Assembly (NCBI GenBank): GCA_016648135.1
Contig: JADDOH010000156.1
Location: 1 to 64,000 of the forward strand
Reading direction: 5' to 3'
Length of the DNA stretch: 64,000 nucleotides
DNA from: Agrypnia vestita
Taxonomy: Eukaryota > Arthropoda > Insecta > Trichoptera > Phryganeidae
In this document: one piece after another, positions 34,690 to 46,400 of the stretch
How positions within the stretch are numbered: the stretch's first letter is position 1
Layout of the letters: each line of letters starts with the position of its first letter
Position numbers and translations under genes: made by a program
The notes under the pieces: model-generated
The model's input: only the letters and a program-made list of their open reading frames with translations
The model's database searches: none
What the model was told of the DNA's origin: nothing

Positions 34690-34800
34690 ATGTTTTCAGG
34701 TTTTCACGGCCCTTCAGAATCTTCTGTGTTTAGTTTTCTGGTATATTTCTGTTGGTGTTGATTCCATTTCAGGGTCCATCATGATGTGACGAGTAAGTGT
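34690..34800. repeat. Fragment related to a Penelope-like terminal region
   Basis: Shares GGTTTTCACGGCC and TTCAGAATCTTCTG with 48820-48860. Read on the minus strand it contains CATCATGATGGACC and CTGAAATGG, reminiscent of the decayed hammerhead core seen near 48880. Weak evidence. Confidence 0.35.
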
Positions 34801-35009
34801 TGATGTTTAATATTTTTGGGGATCTTTTAGTTTCGGGAGCTCTAATCTATCTATTATGTTGATACGGCGAGAATCAATCTACGCCATTCGCCGCGACGCT
34901 ACGCGTCCTCGTCTATCAATTAAAATGCGTTGTCAAGGGAGGGGGAGCGGGAATTCAAAACATAACCACGTACAGTTAAACATTTACCATATTTATTTAC
35001 AAAAACACA

Positions 35010-35060
35010 AAAACACTCAATCAATTCTTATCAATCAATCAATCAATCAATTAATCAACT
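35010..35060. repeat. (TCAA)n microsatellite
   Basis: Imperfect TCAA repeats, including five uninterrupted units, in the AT-rich middle of the large foldback element. Confidence 0.8.
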
Positions 35061-36045
35061 AGAAGACTTAACACTAACTTAATAATTACCCCTAGCCTAA
35101 ACGCAAGCAGTCCAAACGTCACCAAGTTTATCGTGCGCCTGTCACATATCACAACAAAAAAACAATTGTTCACAAAAACACATATCGTAGTCGCTATCGT
35201 GGAGGCCGCGCGTGGCGAGCCGCGCTTGCCGCGGCAACCGCGGATGGGGCACATGGTCCAAGCCGCGCGCGTGAGGCGCGGTGGCCGTATCTCCTGTATC
35301 AGGCCACGTGATGTGTCCCGCCGATCGTTGTCGCTGGGTCTGCATCGTCGGGAGGCATCTGACCTCCCTCTGGAACATTTCGCGGAGTACCGGCCACCGC
35401 CGAGGCGCGATGGCCATGGCTTTTTGCAGCTTCTCCTACGCTGCCGGTGGCGTCATGACAGGCGCGGGAAAAATGGCGGCCACTCAGGCCGAGACTCGCC
35501 CTCGCCGGGAGACCGAAACGATCAGCCCTTGGGTGGCTACCCGCATCCGATGTATATCTCCCCGTCTGTACGGGGAGCTTCTCCCTGCGCCCCCTCTTCT
35601 CCCTGCTCGGTGTTCGGGCGCGTTCGGCGGCGAAACTTTGGCGCGAATAATTATTCCCACCGTGGATAATGTCCGATCTTACTGCTTGCGTTATTATGTC
35701 TAATAATTAGCTATAAAATAATATTTACATACAAAATCTTATTCTACAATAATCATCTAATTATTACATAGCTAAATCTACGGCCTAAAAATTCATTATT
35801 AAATAAGGCGCCAACTTAAGGAATGCGGCGGCGTGTAGCCACATCTGTTTTCGCCAATTCAAAAAAGGTCGGGCGTCCACACATGTGTGCCCTCGAAAAC
35901 TTAGGGACGGAATTTCGAGAAAAAACGCGCATCGGACCGTCACGAATAATTGCGATTATGATTTTGAAATACCGTGCCAAAAGTAGGAAGCATCTGCTGA
36001 CATGTTAAATGCATGTTAACTTAACTTGGGTTAAATGGGCGCCTT

Positions 36046-39000
36046 TTACATAGAATTTATCAATTTATGTTAGTAGGTTAGTTCAGTTTTATAAAATAAT
36101 TTCTGTGAATTTGTTTTTTTTTAATTCCGCCAAAACGCTTGATGTACCGGAATATTAATTTTGAACCAGGTTATTAATTTTGTCCTAGGGCAATACCGAG
36201 ATCAATGCGCCCATGCTTCGAAAATCACGCGCCATGTGGTCACAGCCAGAACAGCCCCGGCATGTTCGATCTTTTGTCCGAGGACGAAATATGTGACCTA
36301 TTGTTTAAAAAATAACATTGCGACGGACGATCGCCCTTAGGATAGCCCACCATAAAAATAATACGAAACAATGAAATTAGAAAGTTAGGAATGCCGAGGG
36401 CGATGGGCATCGCCGAAGACATTAAGAGTGCACTGCCTTTTGTTAGGATGGACAATACGTTCGCAACAATAGAAAGAACATCTTGGCCAAATGCGAACAC
36501 ATGGGACAGCGGTTTAGAAAGCTGCGTTTTGTTAGAGAAGTCGCCATTGTTTTGGGAAAGACATTTTTTAGAAAAACAAGATAATAATTCCGAAAGTCGT
36601 CGCAGTAAGCTTACTATTGTCCTCGACAGACAATAGAGATGTTTTAGAAAGCGCTGACATACCGATTCCCCGCATGGCGACACTCTCCGCGAGATGTAGG
36701 ATCGTATAAATTGTATGATTATTATAAGGGCGCGAGGATCCCGCAACGCACGACCAGGCGGTCATTAGCAATAAAGATAACAGGGGTCAATCAATTAAGA
36801 AGGTAGAGGCTGAATTAATATTAACGTATTTCACCCGATTTCTGTCCGGTGTAATGTGTATCCATTTAATGCTAGCCACCGATATGTTTAATTAAGTAAG
36901 GTGATAATAATTTGAATAGTCCATGTCACCTCTGCAGGTGGATGTTACTCGTTTTATATATTATTTTCGCAGTCATTTTGTATTCTATAATTAATTGAGT
37001 ACAATATAATTTTCTAACAAATAATAAATGTAACCCTTTAGGATTTCAAAGTAATTATTGTTTGCAAAGTTCTCTAGATTTTTTTGTATCCATGTGGAGG
37101 CGTCATGATTTTGATAAGTAATTGTAATAAAGACTTTATTGTATTGAAAAACTGTTCTTATACAAGTTCGTAAGTTGTAAGAAAATAGTCTATTTCCGTG
37201 ATAAATATGTCAACCTATATTAAGGTATACGTATCATTTCGTAAAACTATGTAATTATAAATGAACAATTGACATAGTGCGAGGAAATGCATGAAAACTA
37301 AGTACGATTCTATTCTTATTTAGAATTCACCTTTTGGTTGTGTAATCCTACGACATAACATGACAGTTAAGTGGGTTTCATTGTGTGCTGGATTTTTACT
37401 AGTATTGTTCGGCAAATGAGGAGAAGAAATGTAATCTGTGAGATGATTTATCCATTTTGTAACTTTGCATTTTTCTTTTATAAATTGCGGTAATATAATT
37501 TGTACATTAATATCTTACCGTATTCATTTTGGGTTTGTACAAATTATTCCGTATCAAATCAAGGATATTTTAGATACCTACCACACAGCGAGATCTTGTA
37601 GGCTATTATACTGTTTCTGTGAATCAATACCAATTGTGATTTTTCTTGTTTATTGTTTATAATGTTTATTAGTTGTTCCATCGCTCAAATAGACCTTGTT
37701 TAATATCAAGCAACCGCTTATGGTTTTTGTAATCGTACGAATTCCTTTCAAGACATAAATCTGATAGGGAAGGAATGACAAAAAATATGCATACGGGATT
37801 AAGACAAAATAGTTTAATTAATTGCAAATAAGTAAATGCCGTGTTGGAATAAACATTAATATTACTTTAGATCGAGGCTTTCATGTCTTATGTTTTCATG
37901 TATTGAATAATGTTAATTTGTGAGTTTTAATTATTTTTAAGAATAATGTTAATTTGTCCTTAGTTATTCAAGCTCCCAGTAGTAGGGACTTCCGTTATTG
38001 GTAGTGTTTCAAAATAATTCTTGTTTGGAAAATTTTCAATTGTCTGCCTGGTGGAATGTGGCTTATATAATTTTTTTAGTGTTCTCTATTTTTATTATTT
38101 TCTTATATTCTTATACCAGGGGTGGAAGAAAGCTGATTTGATAAGATAATGATTAGTATAATGAAAGTCCTGAAAAAAAAAATGTTTTGCATTCAATCCA
38201 GCTTACATATTGAAGTAAGAATTTTCATTATTTAGGTGTAAATAATGTTACATTAATTAATTTACGCCAAGTTTTCTTAATTTTTCTTCTAGTAATAAGG
38301 TTTAACATAATTTCTTGTAAAAAAAAATGTTTATCGAATTTGATTATGTTAGTATATGTAAGCATTCCTTTTGGGCAAGTGGCGTTGATGCAAATTCATG
38401 TACTTTGTAATCCCAAAAGAAATTACAAAGATGTATACGGAACATTAACATTAGGGGACCCGCTTGAAGCATGTATCCCATGTAAATAAGTTTTTATGTT
38501 AATTGATTCACTAAGAAATGCCACGATGTCTGTATAATTTTAGCCCTTTGTTTTGTATCTCTATGTCACATATTGACAATTATGTTTGGTCCAACTAAGA
38601 AGTATGATAGCTTGTTTTATTTAAGCTAAAATTAAAAATAAAACCAAGTATCAAGTACATTTTGTCATTGTTAAAAAAAAAAAAATTAAAAAGAAAAAGA
38701 AAGTAAGAGAATATGCGTAGTGGTAAATTTTAAATACCGTTCGGTTTATCATATTAAAAAAAAAAGAAATAATAATAATTTTGTGAATGTATCGAAGAGG
38801 ATAATCAATGTTAATGATAAGGATTGACCTATAATGATGTAATGTATAAATAACGTTAAATATTGAGAGGCCTACTGTAAGAATCAAACCGACGACTTAA
38901 TAATAAGATTAATATTGTAATGCATACTCAAGGAATTTTACTGTGATCCAATGAAACCTTACGTCAATCCCATGTAATTAGTCAATAATGATAGAAATAA

Positions 39001-39260
39001 CTGGTCGATAAAAATATGTCTATCTGGCGTGTCGATTTAATTAAGTATGTATACGTAAGCAGTTTTATTTTTGGGTAATAAGTGTTGATGCGAATTTGTG
39101 TTTTCAATTTTCCGCCTTTGCCAATTTGTACTGTAATATTTTCCTTAAGTTTAATTCATTTTGCAATGTTTTTTTGGTGACGGGATAGGGATATGAACAG
39201 TGAACAAAGCGTTCGTGAAATAACAAAGTGTTTAGGCCTACATACCAGAAAAGCATCAAA
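36046..39260. other. Intergenic region with one unexplained open frame
   Basis: 36240-36746 on the minus strand is open for 168 codons in a locally GC-balanced block, and parts of the opposite strand are open too. I recognise no domain. An LTR-like piece (TATAA-like box, then GCAATAAAGATAACA) lies near 36710-36782, so this may be an old retroelement. 36950-39080 is AT-rich with no recognised feature except two similar words (TGGCGTTGATGCAAATTC at ~38382 and GTGTTGATGCGAATTTG at ~39081). Confidence 0.4.
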
Positions 39261-39269
39261 ATTAGCCGC

Positions 39270-40268
39270 AAACTGGGAGAACAATAGGGGGCGGAACGGA
39301 GGCAACATTGGGTTCGGTAACCAATAGCGTCAATCGGGACCTGGGAGGGACCAAGGGAGACGAATGAATGACGGAGGCGGACACCGAAGGAGCCAATCGG
39401 CGAAAGACCAACGAGGAGCTGGAGGCTTCCCCTCGAGCCCCCGCGACCACACCCTGGGTCGCCGGGGAGATCGGGGAAATCGGGGAGAGAATATAAGGCG
39501 AAGCCAGCCGCCAAGAAGGCAGTTGAGCAGTGGAGGAGTTGAGAAGTCGAGAGTGTGGAGAAGCTAGAGATTCTAGCGGTGCCCGTAACAACAGCATCGC
39601 CGATCACTCTAGTAACTCCTGGAGGAGCGAAAGTTCGAACGGTAACGACCGCCATTCGCTACCGAGTGCTGTGACGCACCGCCGCAAACGCCTAAGTATC
39701 AGTGCCGCCGCGACGCCTCAGTGTACCACCGCAACGGAGAACCGACGCTTCGCCGACGACCGCACGAGTACCCCGACGACGCCAGAAGCCGTAGACGAAA
39801 CCTGCATCCACAGAGGAGGACCAGTAGAAGCCGCCGCCGACCGAAAGAAGCGGCACGAAGAAGACATCCTTCACGTTCTCCGCAAACAGGTTTACCAGCT
39901 TAAAGACTTTTTCTCCCGCTCGCCTAGTTCTACCAAAAAGGGTTCTCGTCACCACCCGTTTTAACTTTAAGATCAGACTCTGTATGTGCTTTGCTTTTTT
40001 TGTTGTTCACTATTTTGTTTCCCTCTCTAGATTAAGATTCATTTAAATTGTAAACTGACTACCACTTTGCCTCGTTTTATGTAGATCATTTGCTACTTTG
40101 CTCAATATAGAAACTTGTAAAATTGTTTCGATTTTATTATTTTTATATCCCTTCACCCGCCTCGAGATATCAGTGTCCCAGTCAGTCACCTGACTTGTTG
40201 ATTGTACCTAGGGGAGGGCGTAACCGCCGGCATACGTAGATCTGAGATCTCCCGGCCGGTTTATCACA
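39270..40268 (+). repeat. GC-rich LTR-like block
   Basis: A sharp GC island in AT-rich DNA. It contains GAGAATATAAGG (TATA-like, ~39484), then purine-rich GGAGGAGTTGAGAAGTCGAG, and ends in a run CCTAGGGGAGGGCGTAACCG. Frames of 144 and 183 codons overlap on opposite strands, are low-complexity (Arg/Ser or Leu/Ser) and match nothing I recognise. The layout suggests a solo LTR of a Ty3/gypsy-type element, but no TG..CA ends with a target duplication could be fixed. Confidence 0.35.
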
Positions 40269-40272
40269 CCGT

Positions 40273-40346
40273 GATTTTATATCACCTCAGACCCCACCCC
40301 CCTACTCCGGTACATCACGCTCGAAAATCTCAAGTGATATAAAATC
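40273..40346. repeat. 19-bp-arm inverted repeat upstream of SMPD4
   Basis: GATTTTATATCACCTCAGA at 40273-40291 and TCTCAAGTGATATAAAATC at 40328-40346 are inverse with two mismatches, around a 36-base GC-rich loop. About 140 bases before the proposed SMPD4 start codon. It may be a transposon end pair or a regulatory hairpin. Confidence 0.6.
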
Positions 40347-40484
40347 TGACTGCACCTTATTATTTAATCTATGACTGCACCATAAAGAAACAACATAATA
40401 CTTTATGATGCTCATATGTCAAATCAGAGATCGGAGAGTAATTGAAATTGGAAATAGCAACAGCTTCTATTTCAAATTGTCAAA

Positions 40485-43400
40485 ATGACGGGAATGCTCG
40501 ATATTTCAGTTAATACTTTTTTTATTTAATGGAACAATAATATTTAGAATTATCTCAGTGTACTAATGTATTATTATATCTATTACAGTCACGAATCCAT
40601 TCTCTGCTGAGAGCACCCCTGCAAACACGAGTTCACGAAATAAGCCAGTTGGTTGAACAAATTCCTTTCAAAGATTTGCAGGCAGTGTTCCCTCTAATAG
40701 TTGGGAGTATTTTTGGAAACGGTGGTGCATCTGAAGATTGGGGTCTTCGCACGATTACCTCACAAAGCGACGCGTATGACTTTGATAACTTGTGTAATTT
40801 CTTGGTACCCAGAGGTCCTTTGTTTAGGATATGTTATAAACTTATCGGGGATCCTCAGCTGAAGTATGTGTTCCCAACGCGATTATTACCGGTAAGTTTT
40901 TGGTATGATTAACTTTATACTTTAATTTTATATCATTGTCTGCATTTTGTTTCGTAGTAAAATGTATATTTTTTAACAAACAGACCGTCAACAAGTCATT
41001 ATTAACCCTAATAAATGGTCCTAGAATGATTAAACATTTTGAATAAGATATAATTACACAATACACCTTTTATGGTTAATTAATAATAAATAATATCTTA
41101 AATGATAAAATAAAATTGTAAATACTTAATATTCAGAAGAAAATAAAGACTGTCGCAAACCAATAAAGACAATTTAGAAATGGATTCCAGATTAACACGT
41201 ATTTGAATAAAACACCATACACTTTTTATTATAAATAAATAATAAATAGGCCCGAATACAGAGTCAATACTTTAATCTTTAAATCATTAAGTGTTGACTG
41301 TATTCGGTCCATAATGTCTTAATGATAAAATAGATTGTAAGTAATATTTAGAACAAAATAAAGACTATCACAAATCAATAATTTAGGAATGAGTTCTAGT
41401 ATACAGTAAACCCTGTGTTCAACGGACCTTATAACAGATACAGTACATTATTCAGTAAGTTAAATCTCTTGGGAATCACCACCATCCACTACATGGAGAC
41501 ATCTAACTAGTAATGAGCTAAAAATCATGAGCCGTGAGTCAATCATTGATATCTCTGTGTAATAATCACAGTGATGGAGTGTTTTATAAAATTGTTATTT
41601 GTGATTTTTGTCTTTTTTTTTTTCTATTTCTTTTTTTTACATTTTATAATATTTAGTCCCACAAAACGACTAAAAAGATGTTTGTCTGTAGGTTCATTTT
41701 TACAATTGTAAGTTACACTATTACAATATATTATTCACTTTATAAATTATATAAGAGATAAAAAACGAAAACAATTAAGTACAAAAAACAACATAAAAGA
41801 AATTTTCAGTACAAAGTTAAAAATTTTAAGCAAATTAAGAAAAGAGCAATAAATATAGAAAATAGCAAATTAAAAATATAAATAGAAAAAGAAAGAGAAA
41901 TATATATAAATATAAACATCACTAATTATTCAAAGTCATTATCATAATCAATAAATAAAGAAAATAGCAAATTAAAAATATAAATAGCAAAAATTAAGGA
42001 TAAAGAAAGAGAAATATATATAAATAAAAACATCACTAATTATTCCAAGTCATTATCAAAATAAAATACTTAATATAATTCATAAATAACTAATGTCATT
42101 TTCTATTAACCACTTTTTAAGTTCTGACATTGACTTTGGAGTTTTTAAGCCTGGGGAAAGGTACTTTGTATTTTGTTCAAGAACATTGGAACTCGATATT
42201 CAAGTGTCCTCAGACCATATTTGTTTGTTATTCTTGGTATTGTTAATATTTGATTTGAAGCGCATCTTGTGTTTTTGCCATGATCAACTACTTTTTTGTA
42301 ACTTTCATTTTCGTGATTTTCTTTTATCAGCAGAAATATAACTAGTCCAAGAATTGGCAAAATATTTACGGATGAATATACTAGTTTAGTATTTTGTCTT
42401 TGCTCAAAAACCTGTGGATTTATTATTCTTTTTACGATAGCAGTTTGTAGATTTTGTATCAGCTTAATATTTGAATTGCTGGAAAGGCCCCGAGATCTTA
42501 TACCATATCTTAATATTGATTCTACCAAAGAAAAATATATCACTCTTAAAACAGGCTTTGGGATAATGTACTGCATCTTGTAAAATTTGCTAGACACTGC
42601 CCTAAGGCTCGTACAAATTTTATGTATCTGCTGATCCCATTTGAAGTGTTCATCTATGATTAGACCAAGGTATTTGTGAGTTTTCACATACTCCACAGTG
42701 CTACGTAAACATTTATTTTCAGTACCTTTATATATGCAGTTGAAGCCATGCGCAATTATGTTAGGTTTGACATTAAAAAGGGCGTGTGTGATCTTATATG
42801 CGTGCATTTGGTTTTTTTAGTATTAATTATCAGTCCCATGTCATGTGACCATTTCAAGAGTTCATTTAAGTCTTTCTGTAAGCAGTTAGCAGCTTCTTGT
42901 AAATTGTCATGATACATAACTAGGGCAGTGTCGTCCGCAAAGACAAAGTGGGTACAATAACTAAAAAGTCGAGACATTAGAGACACATAGATAATGTACA
43001 AATAGGGTCCCAGTATTGAGCCTTGTGGTACGCCACTTTTAATATATTTGCATTTACTGGATTTCCCATTTGCTCTAACTAAAAAGTTTCTCTCTGTTAA
43101 GTAATTTTTGAAAAGTTCTAATGAAGAACATCTTATACCAATTTTTTTAAGTGTCGCAATTAAAGATTTATGATCAATGGTATCAAAAGCCTCCTTGGAA
43201 TAGTCAATAAACATAACTTAATACATGTTTTTTATTGTTAAGTTCACAATTTATTAAATTCGAGAATTTTTCTAATTATTTGTCAGTGCTTTTTTTCTTT
43301 TGGTATCCATATTGTTGTGGATCAATAAGGTTGTGTTTCTTTAAGTAATTCTCAAGGTGTTTTTTGATATAATTTTCTAGAATTTTATCCATGACACAAT

Positions 43401-46400
43401 GAAATGAATGAAATGAAAATATTGTTGAATGCGTAATACCCAGGGTTCGAGTATATACCATGATATATATCACAATATTTATGGCTTGATTTTTATTTTT
43501 GATATTTTTGATACAGGAAGTATTTTTATCCAAAAATACTTCCTGTGGTCGTTAATCGATAGCGGCAGTTGTATTTTAAAAAGTGCTATGGTTGTTTTTT
43601 AGATTAATTTGTTTCATATAATTCATTTTTTATTTCACACAAAGAAACAAACACCCATAACACTACATTAGAAAGAGTAACTTTTATAACATATATAATA
43701 ATTGCATATATTAGCTTTTTTCAGTATGCAATTAATTTACTTAATAAATAATAATTCACATACAAAATCAAATAAGAAAAAATCCTAATTATTTCGAGTT
43801 TGTATCAAATGACAGGTGCAAAAAAGGAGAAAAAATGTTTAAATATATATCAAAAAATCAGATTTTTTGATGTTTTAGTATAAAAATCAGATTTTTTCGA
43901 ACTCTGGTAATACCAGTATAATACATATTTTTTCATGTAAGAATTTAATTTGTTTGTGTTTCGCTATATTTCTTTTGTATTTTAATTATATAATGGGCTA
44001 AATCCAAATCCTATGGCCAAACCGAACGGCCGGCTGAGATGGAAATCCTGTCATCTTGCGCGCCAGTTTCATAGTTTTAAATTTACTGTATTTTAAATTT
44101 ACTTTGTGTCTACATTTAAAAATATATTAGTGAAATCGCATGAAAATATTACGTCATTAATACCTTTTTTTGTACGCAAATCTCGTGAAATCGCAGTATC
44201 TTTGTTGTTGCATCCTTATCTTTCATTTTTGTTATTTATTTTATTTTGTCCGTGGTGTAAAATTCACAATGCATATATGAAAAACATTAACATGTTTAAT
44301 TTAATATGTACATACTGGGCATGTTCATAAAGGAAGGACCGTTTGGTCATTAAAAAAATATAGGTACTTGTGAGAAAAAAATATTATTTACAGTTTTAGA
44401 TTTATTCATTTTTCCACATAATCACCATTCAGTTCCAAGCACTTTTCGTAACGCTGCATTATGGTGCAGCGTTACCCCTCTGCATAGAAGTTCGTCGCCT
44501 GGGAATTGACCCAGTTGACAACGGCAGTCTTGATTCCTCGTTGTTTTCTAACCGCTCTCCACCAAGCCACCGTTTCAAATGCAAGAAAAGGAAGTTTGGA
44601 GGGTGATCCAAAAGTTCCCAAAGAAAATCTTTAATCATCTTCTTTGTTATGGCAGCGGTGTAAAGACACGTGTTGAGCATTTCAAGTATGCACCTTGCAC
44701 ATAGTTTGTGATATCTGAGCTTTTCTATGACAATCATATAGATGGAGGTTCGTCCAACTTGCGGAAATTCATCAGCCTGGGCACTAATTGTCAATTACCA
44801 ATCTTTTCATCGAGTTTTGGGTTTACTTGTTCAATGATTTCGTTGGTCTGAATACTGAGCCTGCCACTACGCTCTTCATCATGCACATTTGTGCGGCCAT
44901 TTTTAAAGTCTTATAACCTTTCCTTCACTCATTAATGTAGCTCCATACACAAGACACAATTCCCGATGAATTTCAGCAGGTGAAGATCCTCTTGCACACT
45001 TCCGCGAACTTCACAACTGGCGAGAGAAAATATCGCAGACATTACTATCTGCATTTACCGATAGGCAAATGCCTACTGAAACAAAAAAATAAATGCAGTA
45101 GCTTCGTAAATAGCCAATAGATGGCCCCGCATGTGTAAAACTGTGTTCAGACCCGCTTACACTTAATATAAGCTAACGGCTCATACTTTATGAATATGCC
45201 TAGTATAAAGATATTGATGGTACAATTGAGTCAAAAAAAAATATGCAGTCCCTGATTCAGCTGTCTTGACAATCTTAATAATTGTGATAAAACTAAAGAA
45301 TCCTTTCATGAGTTGTATGATAGTAACAAGCTTCATGTTTCACCCGGCGAAACACGAAGAGCTGCAAGGCTGGCTTTTTTCTCAATAATTTATATTTATT
45401 TTATTGAAAAAATATATTGAGTTTGACAAAAATACATGCAATATCGGCCAAATATGTGTGTTTCAAAATATTTTTAGAAAATGCATTTGCTGTACACTTA
45501 TAAATATTTGACCAGTGGTGTAGTGATGTTTTAAAAGCTTCCTGTCAATTTTTTCTCTAATTTAAATTTCATATTTAAGAACTTTTACTCTAATTGTTTT
45601 GTATCTGTTGCAGTTGGATGTATTTCAAATGTTAGAAAGTGGACGGCTGCCACAGTTTTATTTGGATTTGCTGAATGTGGATCCTCACACGAGACAGATC
45701 GTCTCGCTGAACCTGAGTATCCTTTACAATCATTTGCCTCTGACCATTGCTTACTCATTACGTTGTAGATATACAAAGAATAATATTGATAAATAGTATA
45801 AGTAATAGTGAACAGTGCTTGCAGATACACAGATAAATATGGTTTATTCAGAAATTTGATGTGATTTGAAACATGACTAGATTAAACATGGTGTTAGGAA
45901 GCGAAGCTCCAAATCAACAGTTCTTAGGCACCGATTACGACGGAAGAATGTCCGAAGTAGTGAGTAGCTGGTAAAGCGCATGGCTGCCCTCTCTTGTTAA
46001 CTCTAGCGGGCACGCTGGTCATTATAACGAAATAGTTAGATTGCTTCCCCAAAGATATTGTTCTATGTTTATATCACTATTCTTTTTAAGTGAATGTTAT
46101 ATTAATATCATCATACGTAATTGAATCGGTTTTTCCTATAATCTGCAATAATGAAATCGCAAAATATCCGTGTGATTTCTCATGCCTGGGAGTTTTGTGG
46201 TGTAATTAGGCCTCATTTCCTTTTGTAGCATTAAAATGAAAAAATATATATATGATCACCTATTGATTATTTATAATTCTTATTTTCCTTATAATATATT
46301 CAGACCCGTTTGACTATTACATCTTCCACTTTGCCACTTATCTGCACAACACCCCATGTACCAAAGGTGCATGGGACAGCTGGAACACAGTGTACTACAG

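Larger units (their letters stand above)
33523..35945. mobile_element. Large GC-rich foldback element
   Basis: Outer inverted pair: ATGTGACGGTCC at 33527-33538 against GGACCGTCAC at 35934-35943, with CTCGAAATT / AATTTCGAG just inside. A second matched stretch is GGGCACATGTGTGGCCGCCC against GGGCGTCCACACATGTGTGC. Long subterminal arms, about 33750-34250 and 35200-35700, are diverged inverse copies and strongly GC-rich (CCACGGTGGAAATAATTATT against AATTATTCCCACCGTGGATA). The middle is AT-rich with a (TCAA)n run. Open frames in the arms are not conserved between arms, so they are probably not coding. Ends may extend to GGCGCC words near 33417 and 36045. Confidence 0.75.
40892..45613. other. SMPD4 intron with retrotransposon and mariner relics
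   Basis: A 4.7-kb intron. Besides the elements listed separately (41870-43540 and 44313-45205), it has AT-rich DNA at 40900-41870, 43540-44310 and 45206-45610 in which I recognise nothing. Confidence 0.6.

Noticed and set aside
39104..39964. 183-codon minus-strand and 144-codon plus-strand frames
   Set aside because: They overlap in a GC-rich LTR-like island, are low in complexity, and have no recognised domain.
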